Part shown: positions 16,511 through 24,459 of the stretch, piece by piece
Numbering within the stretch: position 1 is the stretch's first letter
Layout: each line of letters opens with the position of its first letter
Assembly: GCA_019638185.1 (NCBI GenBank)
Contig: JAHBUH010000006.1
Coordinates: 1 to 64,000, forward strand
Origin: Leadbetterella sp.
GTDB lineage: Bacteria > Bacteroidota > Bacteroidia > Cytophagales > Spirosomataceae
Length of the DNA: 64,000 bases
Reading direction: 5' to 3'
The notes under the pieces: generated by a model
The model's input: only the letters and a program-made list of their open reading frames with translations
Told to the model about the DNA's origin: nothing
The model's database searches: none
Made by a program: the position numbers and the translations under genes

Positions 16511-17682
16511 AAACGTATATGAAAGTGTTGGCTATCGTATTTCTGATCATAATAGGCATACTGCCGGATAGTGCAATGGCTCAGAAAGAGAAAATACCGG
16601 TTATCCTGGTTACAGACCTGTATTACCCGGCCCAGGATCCTGGCGATAACCTGGATCTGATCATGGGGTATGCCCTGCCGGAAATTGACCTCAGGGCCAT
16701 TATCCTGGATATTACGGATGAATTCAGGAAAGATTCAGCTTTTGTCTTTAATCTGATCATGCAGCGCGGCGGACCGAGGGAACCGGGGGTGATTCCGGTA
16801 ATGCAGATGAATTACCTTTTCGATAAGGCCGTTCCTTTTGCAATAGGACCAATGAAGCCTTTGGATTCTGCAGATGACAAAAAGGAAAATGCCCCCGCCT
16901 TTCAGCAGGCGGGGATAGATCTGCTGATCAGGTCATTAGAGCAAAGTAATCAGCCGGTTCATATTCTTTCTTTCGGTTCGGCCCGTACCATTGCCGCCGC
17001 TTATAACCGCCGGCCTGAGCTTCTCAAAGAGAAAGTTAAAATGATTCACCTGTCTGCCGGAAACTCGGCATATGATGGGTCGGTGAAGTCAGAGAACGTG
17101 TGGGATAATATCCCGGGAGGGGAGTGGAACGTGGCGCTGGATGTGCATGCTTTTGTCCGCCTGCTGCGATCCGATCTTCCGGTGTCTGTTTACCCTTGCG
17201 CCGGTAAGAAGGGTGTGTTTTCTCCCGATCCGTATAATACCTACTGGAAAATGAAAGATATCGCGTTTGTCAGGCAGATGGACCCCAGGCTGCAGCGCTA
17301 CATTGATGATATCTTTACGCCGCAGGCCAGGATAGATTACCTGGGAACTTTGGACCAGGAGCAGGCCTTTGTTTCCCGTAAGAGCCCTCATCATGTTTGG
17401 GAAACAGCTATCTGGATAAATGTATCGGGCAGGTCTCTGGTCAGAAATGCCGCCGGACAATACAGGATACTCCCGGCAGGAGAACGGAAGGAAACCGACA
17501 CGCTTATTCCTTACAGGATGCAGCCCTGCAAGCTGCAGGTGCCTGATAGCGGACATTTTACCTTTCGGCCTGCTGTCACTTCAGACAAATATATTTATTA
17601 CCGGCCAGATCCCCTGCAGAATGAGGCGGCCCTCCAGGAGGCCCTGCCGGAACTTTACCTATCCTTTAAAACAAAGAAATAA
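16507..17682 (+). CDS. divergent nucleoside hydrolase-like secreted protein
   Basis: Start at 16507 (ATGA overlap with the previous stop) gives a clean signal peptide ending near AMAQ and a 391-residue protein; the longer in-frame reading from 16423 runs through the end of the previous gene. The fold resembles inosine-uridine nucleoside hydrolases: an N-terminal VILVTDLYYPAQDPGDNLDL strand/motif near residues 32-51, LSFGSARTIAAA near 146-157 and HLSAGNSAYDG. The calcium-binding DTDxxxDDAxAL motif is distorted by an insertion (TDLYYPAQDPGDNLDLIM), so metal or ribose binding may be altered. It lies tightly between two DUF4978-type glycosidase-like genes, suggesting joint action on one substrate. 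Confidence 0.7.
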   Translation: MKTYMKVLAIVFLIIIGILPDSAMAQKEKIPVILVTDLYYPAQDPGDNLDLIMGYALPEIDLRAIILDITDEFRKDSAFVFNLIMQRGGPREPGVIPVMQMNYLFDKAVPFAIGPMKPLDSADDKKENAPAFQQAGIDLLIRSLEQSNQPVHILSFGSARTIAAAYNRRPELLKEKVKMIHLSAGNSAYDGSVKSENVWDNIPGGEWNVALDVHAFVRLLRSDLPVSVYPCAGKKGVFSPDPYNTYWKMKDIAFVRQMDPRLQRYIDDIFTPQARIDYLGTLDQEQAFVSRKSPHHVWETAIWINVSGRSLVRNAAGQYRILPAGERKETDTLIPYRMQPCKLQVPDSGHFTFRPAVTSDKYIYYRPDPLQNEAALQEALPELYLSFKTKK

Positions 17683-17683
17683 A

Positions 17684-19288
17684 ATGAGAATCGGACTGAT
17701 CATCATCATGCTTCTTTTCGGGGTAAGCTGTTCTTCCCAGGATACTCCCCAAAATGTAGAATCTACGCTGCCGCCGATAGAAGTAAGCCGGCTGGTTAAG
17801 GCCAAAGACAAGGTTTTCCTGGAGGTAGACGGGGTGCCGTTCCCGGTTTACGGGGCGCAGATTCGTTTAGACGCCCTTATTAACTGCGATAAGCTGGGCT
17901 GGGAGCAGATTGAGCGCTACTTTGCCAGGGGGAAGGAGCTGGGGGTAAATTGCCTGCAGGTGCCTATATGGTGGAACGCCATTGAACCTCGTGAGAACGA
18001 CTTTGACTTTTCTGTCATACAAAAGGTATTGGAATACGCCCACCGGTACGATATCCGGCTGGAGCTCCTGTGGTTCAGTACCAATATGATCGGGGATTCT
18101 TTCTCTTACCTGGTACCGCAATATATCCTGAAAGAACCGTCCAGGCGCCTGCTCCGAAATGATGAGGGGAATTTCTGGGGGTATTACGGGTACCTCTATG
18201 CCCTGATCTTAAATGATCGTTATGTGCTTGACAGGGAGAAAAATGCAGTTACCCGTCTTTTGTCTTATGTACGGCAATGGGATCTGGAAAATGGGGAGAA
18301 GCACCCCGTGATTGCCGTGCAGGTGCATAATGAGCCAGACGGGCTGGTACGTTGGCGGATGGATCAGAAGGCCTACAAGTACAGGAGCGGCGAGGCACTG
18401 AGCAAGAATGCGGCCTGGAAAATGACTCTTGACGCACTTAACGAAGTAGGTCTGGCGGTGAAAAAAAGTCCTTATAAAGTAGCCACCCGCACTAACCTGA
18501 TTTCCGGTAATAGCACAGCGCCCTATCCCCAGGCACCGGAAGCCCGGCCAGGCGATGTGCTGGCCCTGGAGGGGATAGACCTGGTCAGTTTTGACCCTTA
18601 TATGAATACGGTAAACCAGGTAGCGGCAGAAGTGGCTGCGTACGCAGCCCTGCCGGGAAATTATCCGCTCATTGCAGAGAACAAAGGAGTTTACCCGAAC
18701 ACGACCAGCCTTATGCTGGCTACATCGGCCCTGGGCGGCGGATATAATATTTATGACCTGGCTACCAGCAGGTACTTTATAGCCAACACCAATGACCCGG
18801 AGGGAATTGACCATGGGGTGCTTACGGCAGACCTGGAAGATAAGCCGCACACGCCGTCTGTAAGGAAACTTCTGAAAGGGTTTACGGCTGCGGGTCCGGA
18901 AATAGCCGTAACACCAACGGATAATTTTGCCGTATTTAATGTTGCCACCGATTTTCCTGAAACTGCGAAAGAACAGAAAATCAGGACTACCGGAGCGGAG
19001 ATAAGCTTTACTACCCGGGCCGGTGCGCAGGGTTTTGCTTTAGACAGGAGCAGCTACCTGCTGGTTTATATGACAGCTCCTGCCATACTCGTTCTGAGCA
19101 ATGCATCTGTAGAGAAGGTAGCTGCCGGCATTTACAGCCCTGAAGGGAAATTCACGGAAGATGCGGCACACGCAGTTCAGGCCGGACAAACCCTTAACCT
19201 GGAAGGAGGAGTTTTGTATAAAATTAATTACACCTCTCAGGGGCCTTTATCTTCTACTACGCGTAAATATATTGGAACACGCTTCTGA
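17684..19288 (+). CDS. secreted TIM-barrel glycoside hydrolase-like protein, paralogue of 15089 (DUF4978 type)
   Basis: The start at 17684, one base after the previous stop, gives a lipoprotein signal (MLLFGVSC) and a 534-residue protein; the longer frame from 17420 overlaps the previous gene and is rejected. The TIM barrel is clearly paralogous to the 15089 product: YGAQIRLDAL, NCLQVPIWWNAIEP, LELLWFSTNM, VQVHNEPDGL (likely acid/base Glu) and IAENKGVYPN (likely nucleophile Glu) occur in the same order. It is ~60 residues longer, mainly in loops. Two paralogues with different loops around one nucleoside-hydrolase-like protein suggest that two different glycosidic bonds, or two variants of one substrate, are processed. 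Confidence 0.77.
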   Translation: MRIGLIIIMLLFGVSCSSQDTPQNVESTLPPIEVSRLVKAKDKVFLEVDGVPFPVYGAQIRLDALINCDKLGWEQIERYFARGKELGVNCLQVPIWWNAIEPRENDFDFSVIQKVLEYAHRYDIRLELLWFSTNMIGDSFSYLVPQYILKEPSRRLLRNDEGNFWGYYGYLYALILNDRYVLDREKNAVTRLLSYVRQWDLENGEKHPVIAVQVHNEPDGLVRWRMDQKAYKYRSGEALSKNAAWKMTLDALNEVGLAVKKSPYKVATRTNLISGNSTAPYPQAPEARPGDVLALEGIDLVSFDPYMNTVNQVAAEVAAYAALPGNYPLIAENKGVYPNTTSLMLATSALGGGYNIYDLATSRYFIANTNDPEGIDHGVLTADLEDKPHTPSVRKLLKGFTAAGPEIAVTPTDNFAVFNVATDFPETAKEQKIRTTGAEISFTTRAGAQGFALDRSSYLLVYMTAPAILVLSNASVEKVAAGIYSPEGKFTEDAAHAVQAGQTLNLEGGVLYKINYTSQGPLSSTTRKYIGTRF

Positions 19289-19317
19289 AGCCGGGACGGG
19301 GTATGAGCTTAAGAGAT

Positions 19318-19357
19318 AGAAAAGGAAAATGCCTTGAAGGCATGTGTTTTCTTTCTG
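19318..19357 (+). terminator. possible terminator after the main ribose operon
   Basis: A hairpin built on ATGCC TTGA GGCAT with A-rich left and T-rich right flanks lies 30 bases after the second glycosidase-like gene. It would end the long operon before the separately spaced nucleoside hydrolase gene at 19436. The stem is short, so confidence is low. Confidence 0.4.
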
Positions 19358-19435
19358 TTAAGATTTAAACCAGGGGTAGCTCACCCCAATAAAGTACTTA
19401 CATTTAAACCTTTTAGTTAGAAAATTTAATCCGTT

Positions 19436-20407
19436 ATGTTAAAAAATACGATCGTCGTAATTCTTCTTTTTGCTGCCTTCACCGGTTACAGCCAATCTTT
19501 TACCCTTTCTAATGAAAAGTTGGTAGAAAGAATCTCCTATAGGCCACAGAAGGCAAGAGTGATCATTGACACCGACACCTATAATGAGATCGATGACCAG
19601 TTTGCGTTGGTTTATGCCATACTTTCACCGGCACAAATGAACATTGAAGCCATATACGCGGCCCCCTTTCTCAATAAAAGGGGAAGCAGTGTGGCCGATG
19701 GTATGGAAAAGAGCTATGCGGAGATTCATAATGTGCTGGACAAAATAGGCATGAAAGACAAGTTTCCGGTATATAAAGGCTCTACTCATTTTTTGAAAGA
19801 CAAGAATACTCCCGTGGTCAGCGATGCCGCAAAAGACCTGGTAGACCGGGCCATGAAAGCTACAGAGCCGCTGTTTGTGCTGGCCCTGGGTGCACCTACC
19901 AATGTGGCTTCCGCATTGATCATGAAACCAGAGATCAAAGATAAGATCATCGTGGTATGGTTGGGCGGAAAAGGCCTCAACTGGAGAACGGCACGGGAGT
20001 TTAACCTCCTCCAGGATGTGGCCTCATCGCAGATCCTGTTTGATTCGGGAGTGCCTTTGATCCAGATTCCTACAGAGCCGGTTACATCGCATTTAAGCAC
20101 TACGGTTCCTGAGCTTAAAGCGCATATTGGCGGGGCGAACAAAATTTCAGATTACCTGGTCTCCATTGTGGAAGGGTATAGTAAGGATCATTTCGGCTGG
20201 TCTAAGGTGATCTGGGATATCTCGGTAATTGCTTATATCGTGAATCCGGATTGGATGCAATATGAGCTGCGACCCGCACCCATCCTTACTAACGAGCTGA
20301 CCTATAGCTCAGACGGAACCCGGCACCTGTATAAGGTGGTAACTTTTATTGACCGGAATAAGGTTTTTAAAGATATGTTCCTGAAATTTAAAAACTTTAA
20401 GGACTAA
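19436..20407 (+). CDS. secreted nucleoside hydrolase
   Basis: The 323-residue protein has a signal peptide ending near GYSQ and a full nucleoside hydrolase domain. The metal/ribose motif is IIDTDTYNEIDDQFALVYA at about 43-61, close to canonical. LALGAPTNVASAL near 144-156 and WDISVIAYIVNP near 262-273 are the other conserved blocks. It should release ribose from nucleosides in the periplasm. It is the third member of this family in 13 kb and stands 147 bases after the previous gene with a possible terminator between, so it may have its own promoter. Confidence 0.87.
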   Translation: MLKNTIVVILLFAAFTGYSQSFTLSNEKLVERISYRPQKARVIIDTDTYNEIDDQFALVYAILSPAQMNIEAIYAAPFLNKRGSSVADGMEKSYAEIHNVLDKIGMKDKFPVYKGSTHFLKDKNTPVVSDAAKDLVDRAMKATEPLFVLALGAPTNVASALIMKPEIKDKIIVVWLGGKGLNWRTAREFNLLQDVASSQILFDSGVPLIQIPTEPVTSHLSTTVPELKAHIGGANKISDYLVSIVEGYSKDHFGWSKVIWDISVIAYIVNPDWMQYELRPAPILTNELTYSSDGTRHLYKVVTFIDRNKVFKDMFLKFKNFKD

Positions 20408-20508
20408 TTTATCCTGTAATTTTTTCATTCTTTAAGACGCTTACAGAAGGAAAAACAGTCGTCATTTTTCTTTTCTGAGAATGAGCTTGAAAAATAAAGT
20501 ATATAAAT

Positions 20509-20848
20509 ATGCTTTTATTGAATATAATCGGTTCGAGCTTCTCAGGCTTGTCTGCGGCTGCTTATGCTGCGGGAGCGGAGCAAGAGGTTTATGTTTTTGA
20601 AAAACACGGGCAGCCGGGTGATAGAGCACGGCAATTTTTTATTGAACAGGGGTATGTTTTTCATATGGGGGCCGGTTGGTACGGGATGCCTCTTCTTCGG
20701 ATTATCATCATACCAAAACACTTCCAGATGAAGGCGACAGGAGTTATTCAGAAGCCTATTGGCAAAAAAGAATATTTTCTCCCTCCAGCCGGACCTTTTA
20801 CCGGGGGATTAATCAAAAGCTGCCTGGCCTGAAGCACCATACCCTTTG
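20509..20848 (+). pseudogene. crtI: phytoene desaturase (crtI) remnant
   Basis: The first ~55 codons encode a flavin-dependent phytoene desaturase N-terminus: IGSSFSGLSAAAYAAGAEQE (dinucleotide-binding fold), VFEKHGQPGDRARQF, and FHMGAGWYGMP. The reading then shifts frame and jumps: from 20700 another frame gives DYHHTKTLPDEGDRSYSEAY, WQKRIFSPSSRTFYRGI and NQKLPGLKHHTL, which belongs to the middle of the same enzyme family, before a stop at 20846-20848. Most of the gene is gone through internal deletion and frameshift. It is not functional. Its position next to a photolyase and idi/epimerase remnants points to a former carotenoid cluster. Confidence 0.82.
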
Positions 20849-20916
20849 AAAGTATATATTATGAAAAGAAATGCTCTCAAGAATTGAGAAGCATACGGGT
20901 GTTAAGTACATAAAGA

Positions 20917-22227
20917 ATGAAAACAAAAAGTAAGGTATGCGTTTTCTGGTTTCGCAGGGATTTACGTTTGGAGGACAATGCGGGCCTGTATCATGCACTT
21001 TCTTCCGGTTATCCTGTTTTACCGGTTTTTATTTTCGATAAAGATATTCTGGGAAAGCTCGGCGATAAAAGTGACCGGAGGGTAGATTATATTCATCAGG
21101 CGCTTTCTCGTATTCATATTCAGCTCCGTTCTTTTCAGGCAGGATTGAGTACATTTTACGGAACCCCGCTGGATATTTTCAAAATCCTTGCGGAAAAATA
21201 TGAGATTCAGTCTGTTTTTTGCAACCGCGATTACGAGCCGGAAGCTCAGGCACGAGACCGGCAGATTTGTGAATTCTTCCAGGAACGGGGTATCCCTTTC
21301 AGGGGATTCAAAGACCAGGTGATTTTTGATAAAAATGAGGTGCTGAAAAATGACGGAAGTCCCTATACGGTTTATACGCCGTATTCAAGAAAATGGAAAG
21401 AGCTGCTGACCCCGGCGCACTATAAGGCATATTTTCCCGATTATACTCTTTTTTTTAAGGAGGGCTCTTCCGGAGTTCTTTCGTTGAAAGAGCTCGATTT
21501 TGAAAAAACGGATATCCCTTTTGAAGTTCTGCAATTAGATGCAGAAATCATTTCGGGATATGATCTTTACAGAGATTATCCTGCCATGCAGCGGACTACC
21601 CGGTTGGGCATAGCCCTTAGGTTCGGGACCATCAGTATCCGCAGATGCGTGGATTTTGCCTTGAAGCACAATTCAACCTGGTTGAATGAATTGATCTGGA
21701 GAGAGTTTTTTATGCAGATATTATATCATTTCCCCCGGGTGGTTGGTCAATCTTTTAAAAGAAATTATGACCATATCATATGGCGAAATGATGTGCGCGA
21801 GTTTCGGTTATGGTGCCTGGGAAAAACAGGTTATCCGATAGTAGATGCCGGGATGCGGCAGCTGAATGAAACGGGTTATATGCACAATCGTGTCCGGATG
21901 ATTGCAGCGAGTTTTTTGTGCAAACATCTGCTGATAGACTGGCGATGGGGGGAAGCGTATTTTGCACAAAAGCTGAATGATTATGATTTATCTGCCAACA
22001 ACGGCAACTGGCAATGGGTATCCGGCTCAGGCTGTGATGCAGCTCCTTATTTCAGGGTGTTTAATCCTGCGCTCCAGACTGAAAAATTTGATAAAGCCGG
22101 GGAATATATTAAAAGATGGTTGCCGGATTTTGGAACGGATGCCTATCCGGCACCGGTTGTTGAACACCGTTTTGCAAGAGAAAGAGCTTTACGGGTATAT
22201 AATATGGCGCTTAAAGAGAAGAACTGA
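20917..22227 (+). CDS. phrB: deoxyribodipyrimidine photolyase
   Basis: The 436-residue protein has the photolyase/cryptochrome layout: N-terminal alpha/beta antenna domain with VFWFRRDLRLEDNAGLYHAL (8-27), and a C-terminal FAD domain with LNELIWREFFMQILYHFP, GYPIVDAGMRQL, TGYMHNRVRM and the class I hallmark NNGNWQWVSGSGCDAAPYFR. It repairs UV-induced cyclobutane pyrimidine dimers using visible light. Length is normal for a class I CPD photolyase. It is intact although the genes on both sides are fragments of carotenoid-type genes; photolyases often sit in such light-response clusters in Bacteroidota. Confidence 0.93.
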   Translation: MKTKSKVCVFWFRRDLRLEDNAGLYHALSSGYPVLPVFIFDKDILGKLGDKSDRRVDYIHQALSRIHIQLRSFQAGLSTFYGTPLDIFKILAEKYEIQSVFCNRDYEPEAQARDRQICEFFQERGIPFRGFKDQVIFDKNEVLKNDGSPYTVYTPYSRKWKELLTPAHYKAYFPDYTLFFKEGSSGVLSLKELDFEKTDIPFEVLQLDAEIISGYDLYRDYPAMQRTTRLGIALRFGTISIRRCVDFALKHNSTWLNELIWREFFMQILYHFPRVVGQSFKRNYDHIIWRNDVREFRLWCLGKTGYPIVDAGMRQLNETGYMHNRVRMIAASFLCKHLLIDWRWGEAYFAQKLNDYDLSANNGNWQWVSGSGCDAAPYFRVFNPALQTEKFDKAGEYIKRWLPDFGTDAYPAPVVEHRFARERALRVYNMALKEKN

Positions 22228-22248
22228 CCATCTTTAAAGAGTATAAAA

Positions 22249-22395
22249 ATGGAAAGCAACAAGGTAGTGCTGGCAGATAAAAATGATAATGCAACAGCTG
22301 TAATGGATAAATTGGCTGCCCACCAGCAAGGCAGGCTTCACAGGGTTTTTTCGGTGTTTATATTTGATGATCAGGGAAGTGTTCCTTTTGCAGAG
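22249..22395 (+). pseudogene. idi: isopentenyl-diphosphate delta-isomerase (idi) N-terminal remnant
   Basis: The frame from ATG 22249 encodes the typical type I IDI opening: a VVLADKNDNATAVMDKLAAH segment followed by GRLHRVFSVFIFDDQGSV. Homology stops after about 45 codons, where the sequence runs into a fragment of a different gene, and the frame ends at TAA 22408-22410. The Nudix catalytic core is missing. IDI makes dimethylallyl diphosphate for isoprenoids and is a usual member of carotenoid gene clusters. Confidence 0.78.
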
Positions 22396-22646
22396 GCGCG
22401 CAGGGGATAAGGGGCGTTTTTAATGCGGTTTCTTCAGGGCATATTACCATGAATGATTTTTCTGAATCTTTACTCCGGTCATTTGGAAAGACCACTTTTC
22501 TACCCAGGGTTCCCGCCTCTCTGATAAAATCAGTATTGGGAGAAATGTCCGTTATGGTACTGGAAGGGACGGGAGTAAGTAATGGAAAACTGAAGGAGTC
22601 AGGCTTTAAACCTGAGTATGAAAGGGTAGAAGACAGTTTCACTTAA
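22396..22646 (+). pseudogene. TIGR01777-type SDR epimerase C-terminal remnant
   Basis: Codons from about 22401 to the stop read IRGVFNAVSSGHITMNDFSE, then TTFLPRVPASLIKSVLGEMS and LKESGFKPEYERVED. This matches the C-terminus of the TIGR01777 (YfcH/SDR39U1-like) epimerases, with the GxxNAVxP, VPxxxLKxxLGEMs and GFxxxY blocks. The Rossmann domain is absent. It is joined to the idi fragment by a deletion that removed the end of one gene and the start of the other. This epimerase family is often encoded near carotenoid and photolyase genes in Bacteroidota. Confidence 0.75.
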
Positions 22647-22832
22647 AGTCTGCCAGCTTACGCCGGTAAGATATGAGTGTTTCTCCTTTGCTAAATTCCC
22701 TGACCCCTTTTTTGATTTCTTCTGTTGATTATGAGTATATTTAAAAATAAAGGCTTATTGAATCCATTGGGTTGCTAAAAACAGGTTTTATTGACTTCCG
22801 GAATATGAGTTTTTTTTTCTAAATATATTGAA

Positions 22833-23447
22833 ATGAGGTTACCCAATCAAAAGAATAGAGGAGGAAGGTGGAAATTGTTTTCTGTGCTTCTTCTCTTGCC
22901 ATTTGGCTATTTTATTGCCACCGCTCTTACCATTTTAAATTACGCTCAGAAGGACGAAACACAAAAGGCGGATGTAGCCATTGTCCTGGGCACCGCCATT
23001 TGGGGAGATGAGCCGTCGCCGGTTTTCAGGGAAAGGATTAATCAGGGTCTCCGGTTATATAAAAGCGGGTATGTAAAGAAAATCATCTTTACGGGCGGAA
23101 AAGTGAACGGAAATGTGCTTTCTGAATCTTATGTGGCCAAAAAGTATGCTGAAAAACAGGGAGTAGACAGTACAGACATCTTGATCGAGGAGCGCTCCCG
23201 GATAACACTTGAAAATATGAAGTTTGCCAAAGAGTTAATGGCGGAGAACCATTTTCATAAGGCCTTGGTGGTAAGTGACCCGCTACATATGAAAAGAGCG
23301 ATGAGCATGGCTGAGGAGATGCATATTTCGGCATATCCTTCTCCCACTTCTTCCAGCAGGTTCAAATCCCGGAAAGCTAAATTTGGATTCCTGATGGGAG
23401 AGACTGTCTTTTATACGGTTTATCGGATATATCGGGTTTTTCAGTAA
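22833..23447 (+). CDS. DUF218 (YdcF/SanA/ElyC-like) membrane protein
   Basis: The 204-residue protein has one N-terminal transmembrane helix (about 15-37) and a periplasmic DUF218 domain. The family motifs are visible: ADVAIVLGTAIWGDEPSPVF near 46-65, IIFTGGKVNGN near 84-94, and VVSDPLHMKRA near 145-155. Members are linked to envelope integrity or vancomycin sensitivity in Enterobacteria, but the reaction is not established. It stands alone after the carotenoid remnants. Confidence 0.85.
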   Translation: MRLPNQKNRGGRWKLFSVLLLLPFGYFIATALTILNYAQKDETQKADVAIVLGTAIWGDEPSPVFRERINQGLRLYKSGYVKKIIFTGGKVNGNVLSESYVAKKYAEKQGVDSTDILIEERSRITLENMKFAKELMAENHFHKALVVSDPLHMKRAMSMAEEMHISAYPSPTSSSRFKSRKAKFGFLMGETVFYTVYRIYRVFQ

Positions 23448-23570
23448 GTTTTTCTTACAATTCCTGGAAATTCAATTTCTATACCTGTCGAATTCGACGG
23501 GTGTAGAAACAGGCTATCGGTGTTTACCCATGATAGGAGTATAAGTGAATACGGGGCAGACCTGGGATAA

Positions 23571-23935
23571 TTCCTGGAGAAGCTGCTGCTGGACACTTAT
23601 ACAGATGTAATCCGCCTGAAAACCGATGCCGTGAGCTTACTGACCTTTCACGCCTCGAAAGGGTTGGAATTTCCGGTTGTGTTTATAGCCGGGGCAGAAG
23701 AAGGCATCATTCCCGTTCTTAGAAAAGACATCGATATAGAAGAAGAAAGGCGCCTGTTTTACGTAGCGCTTACCCGCGCAAAAGACAGGCTGTATATTAC
23801 GCATGCCCGGCAGCGGAAAGGTCTCAGGGAAGCAGAAAGCAAGACTTTGCCGAGGTTTTTGGGGAGATTCCCGCTTCATTGATAGAAAAAATACAAAAGA
23901 AACCGCCTAAGCCGGAACAGATGAATCTATTTTAG
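23571..23935 (+). pseudogene. UvrD/PcrA-like helicase C-terminal fragment with a frameshift
   Basis: The frame from 23571 gives [32 protein letters not shown] (helicase motif V region), [20 protein letters not shown] (motif VI) and then, after a shift, [14 protein letters not shown] and the terminal EQMNLF before TAG 23933-23935. An in-frame TAA at 23568-23570 precedes it, so the ATPase part is missing. The shift lies at the GGGG run 23861-23864, where one more G would restore the family C-terminus; without it the frame ends early at 23880-23882. This is a decayed superfamily 1 helicase gene. Confidence 0.83.
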
Positions 23936-24008
23936 GGATAGCGTACAGAATTTTATGCTGACGGGTGTGGCATGCTGAATAATTGAAAGGATGGAACGAA
24001 AGTGGCGA

Positions 24009-24368
24009 TCACGAATGCCCCAAAACCTTTTTCCGGTGATTAATACCCCAGTCCCGAAGTTCGGTCATCACCTTTTTCAATGTTTTGGAGTATTCAGTGG
24101 CGGTATATTCTGTGCGTACCGGGAAACCATTGATAACCGTCCGTGTGATCAGGTGATTTTCTTCCATCAGCTTCAGCTCATTGGCCAGAACTTTGGTCGT
24201 GAGCCGGGGAATGCTGCGCTCTATTTCCCGGAAATGCTTATTTCCTTCCCAGATGGAAATCAGGATCAGGAGCTTCCATTTTCCGCTGACCACATCCAGG
24301 GCATCCTTTACCGGAAGCAGGGCCGACATGCAATTTTTGTGTTCACTTTTTTTCATCTTCTGAAGCAT
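24009..24368 (-). CDS. HxlR-family transcriptional regulator
   Basis: The 119-residue protein is a single winged-helix domain of the HxlR type: VVSGKWKLLILISIWEGNKH near 26-45, HFREIERSIPRLTTKVLANE as the recognition region, and a beta-wing with TEYTATEYSKTLKKVM. Cys13 lies in the conserved N-terminal position used for thiol sensing by some HxlR proteins (HypR, QorR). It is divergent from a DoxX gene, and two matching palindromes lie in the 91-base gap, so it probably represses both genes and responds to an electrophile or quinone. Confidence 0.88.
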   Translation of the reverse strand: MLQKMKKSEHKNCMSALLPVKDALDVVSGKWKLLILISIWEGNKHFREIERSIPRLTTKVLANELKLMEENHLITRTVINGFPVRTEYTATEYSKTLKKVMTELRDWGINHRKKVLGHS

Positions 24369-24370
24369 TG

Positions 24371-24411
24371 ATTACCTAAAGGTAACTGATTACCTTTGGG
24401 TAACTGATTAC
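24371..24411. promoter_or_regulatory. tandem palindromic operator between hxlR and doxX genes
   Basis: TTACCTAAAGGTAA (24372-24385) is a perfect palindrome and TTACCTTTGGGTAA (24390-24403) an imperfect one, centred 18 bases apart within direct repeats beginning GATTACC. They start 4 bases upstream of the HxlR start codon and so are well placed for autoregulation and control of the divergent gene. Confidence 0.7.
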
Positions 24412-24431
24412 AATAAGAAACCAAATGTAAA

Positions 24432-24439
24432 TAATTTTG
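24432..24439 (+). promoter_or_regulatory. -7 box of the doxX gene
   Basis: TAATTTTG fits the TAnnTTTG consensus and lies 20 bases before the DoxX start. The operator palindromes lie 30-60 bases upstream of it, where bound HxlR could block RNA polymerase. Confidence 0.5.
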
Positions 24440-24459
24440 CAGCATCAAATTTAAAAAAG

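Noticed and set aside
17420-17683. N-terminal extension of the second glycosidase-like protein to 622 residues
   Set aside because: The extension is out-of-frame sequence of the preceding gene; the lipoprotein signal starts at 17684.
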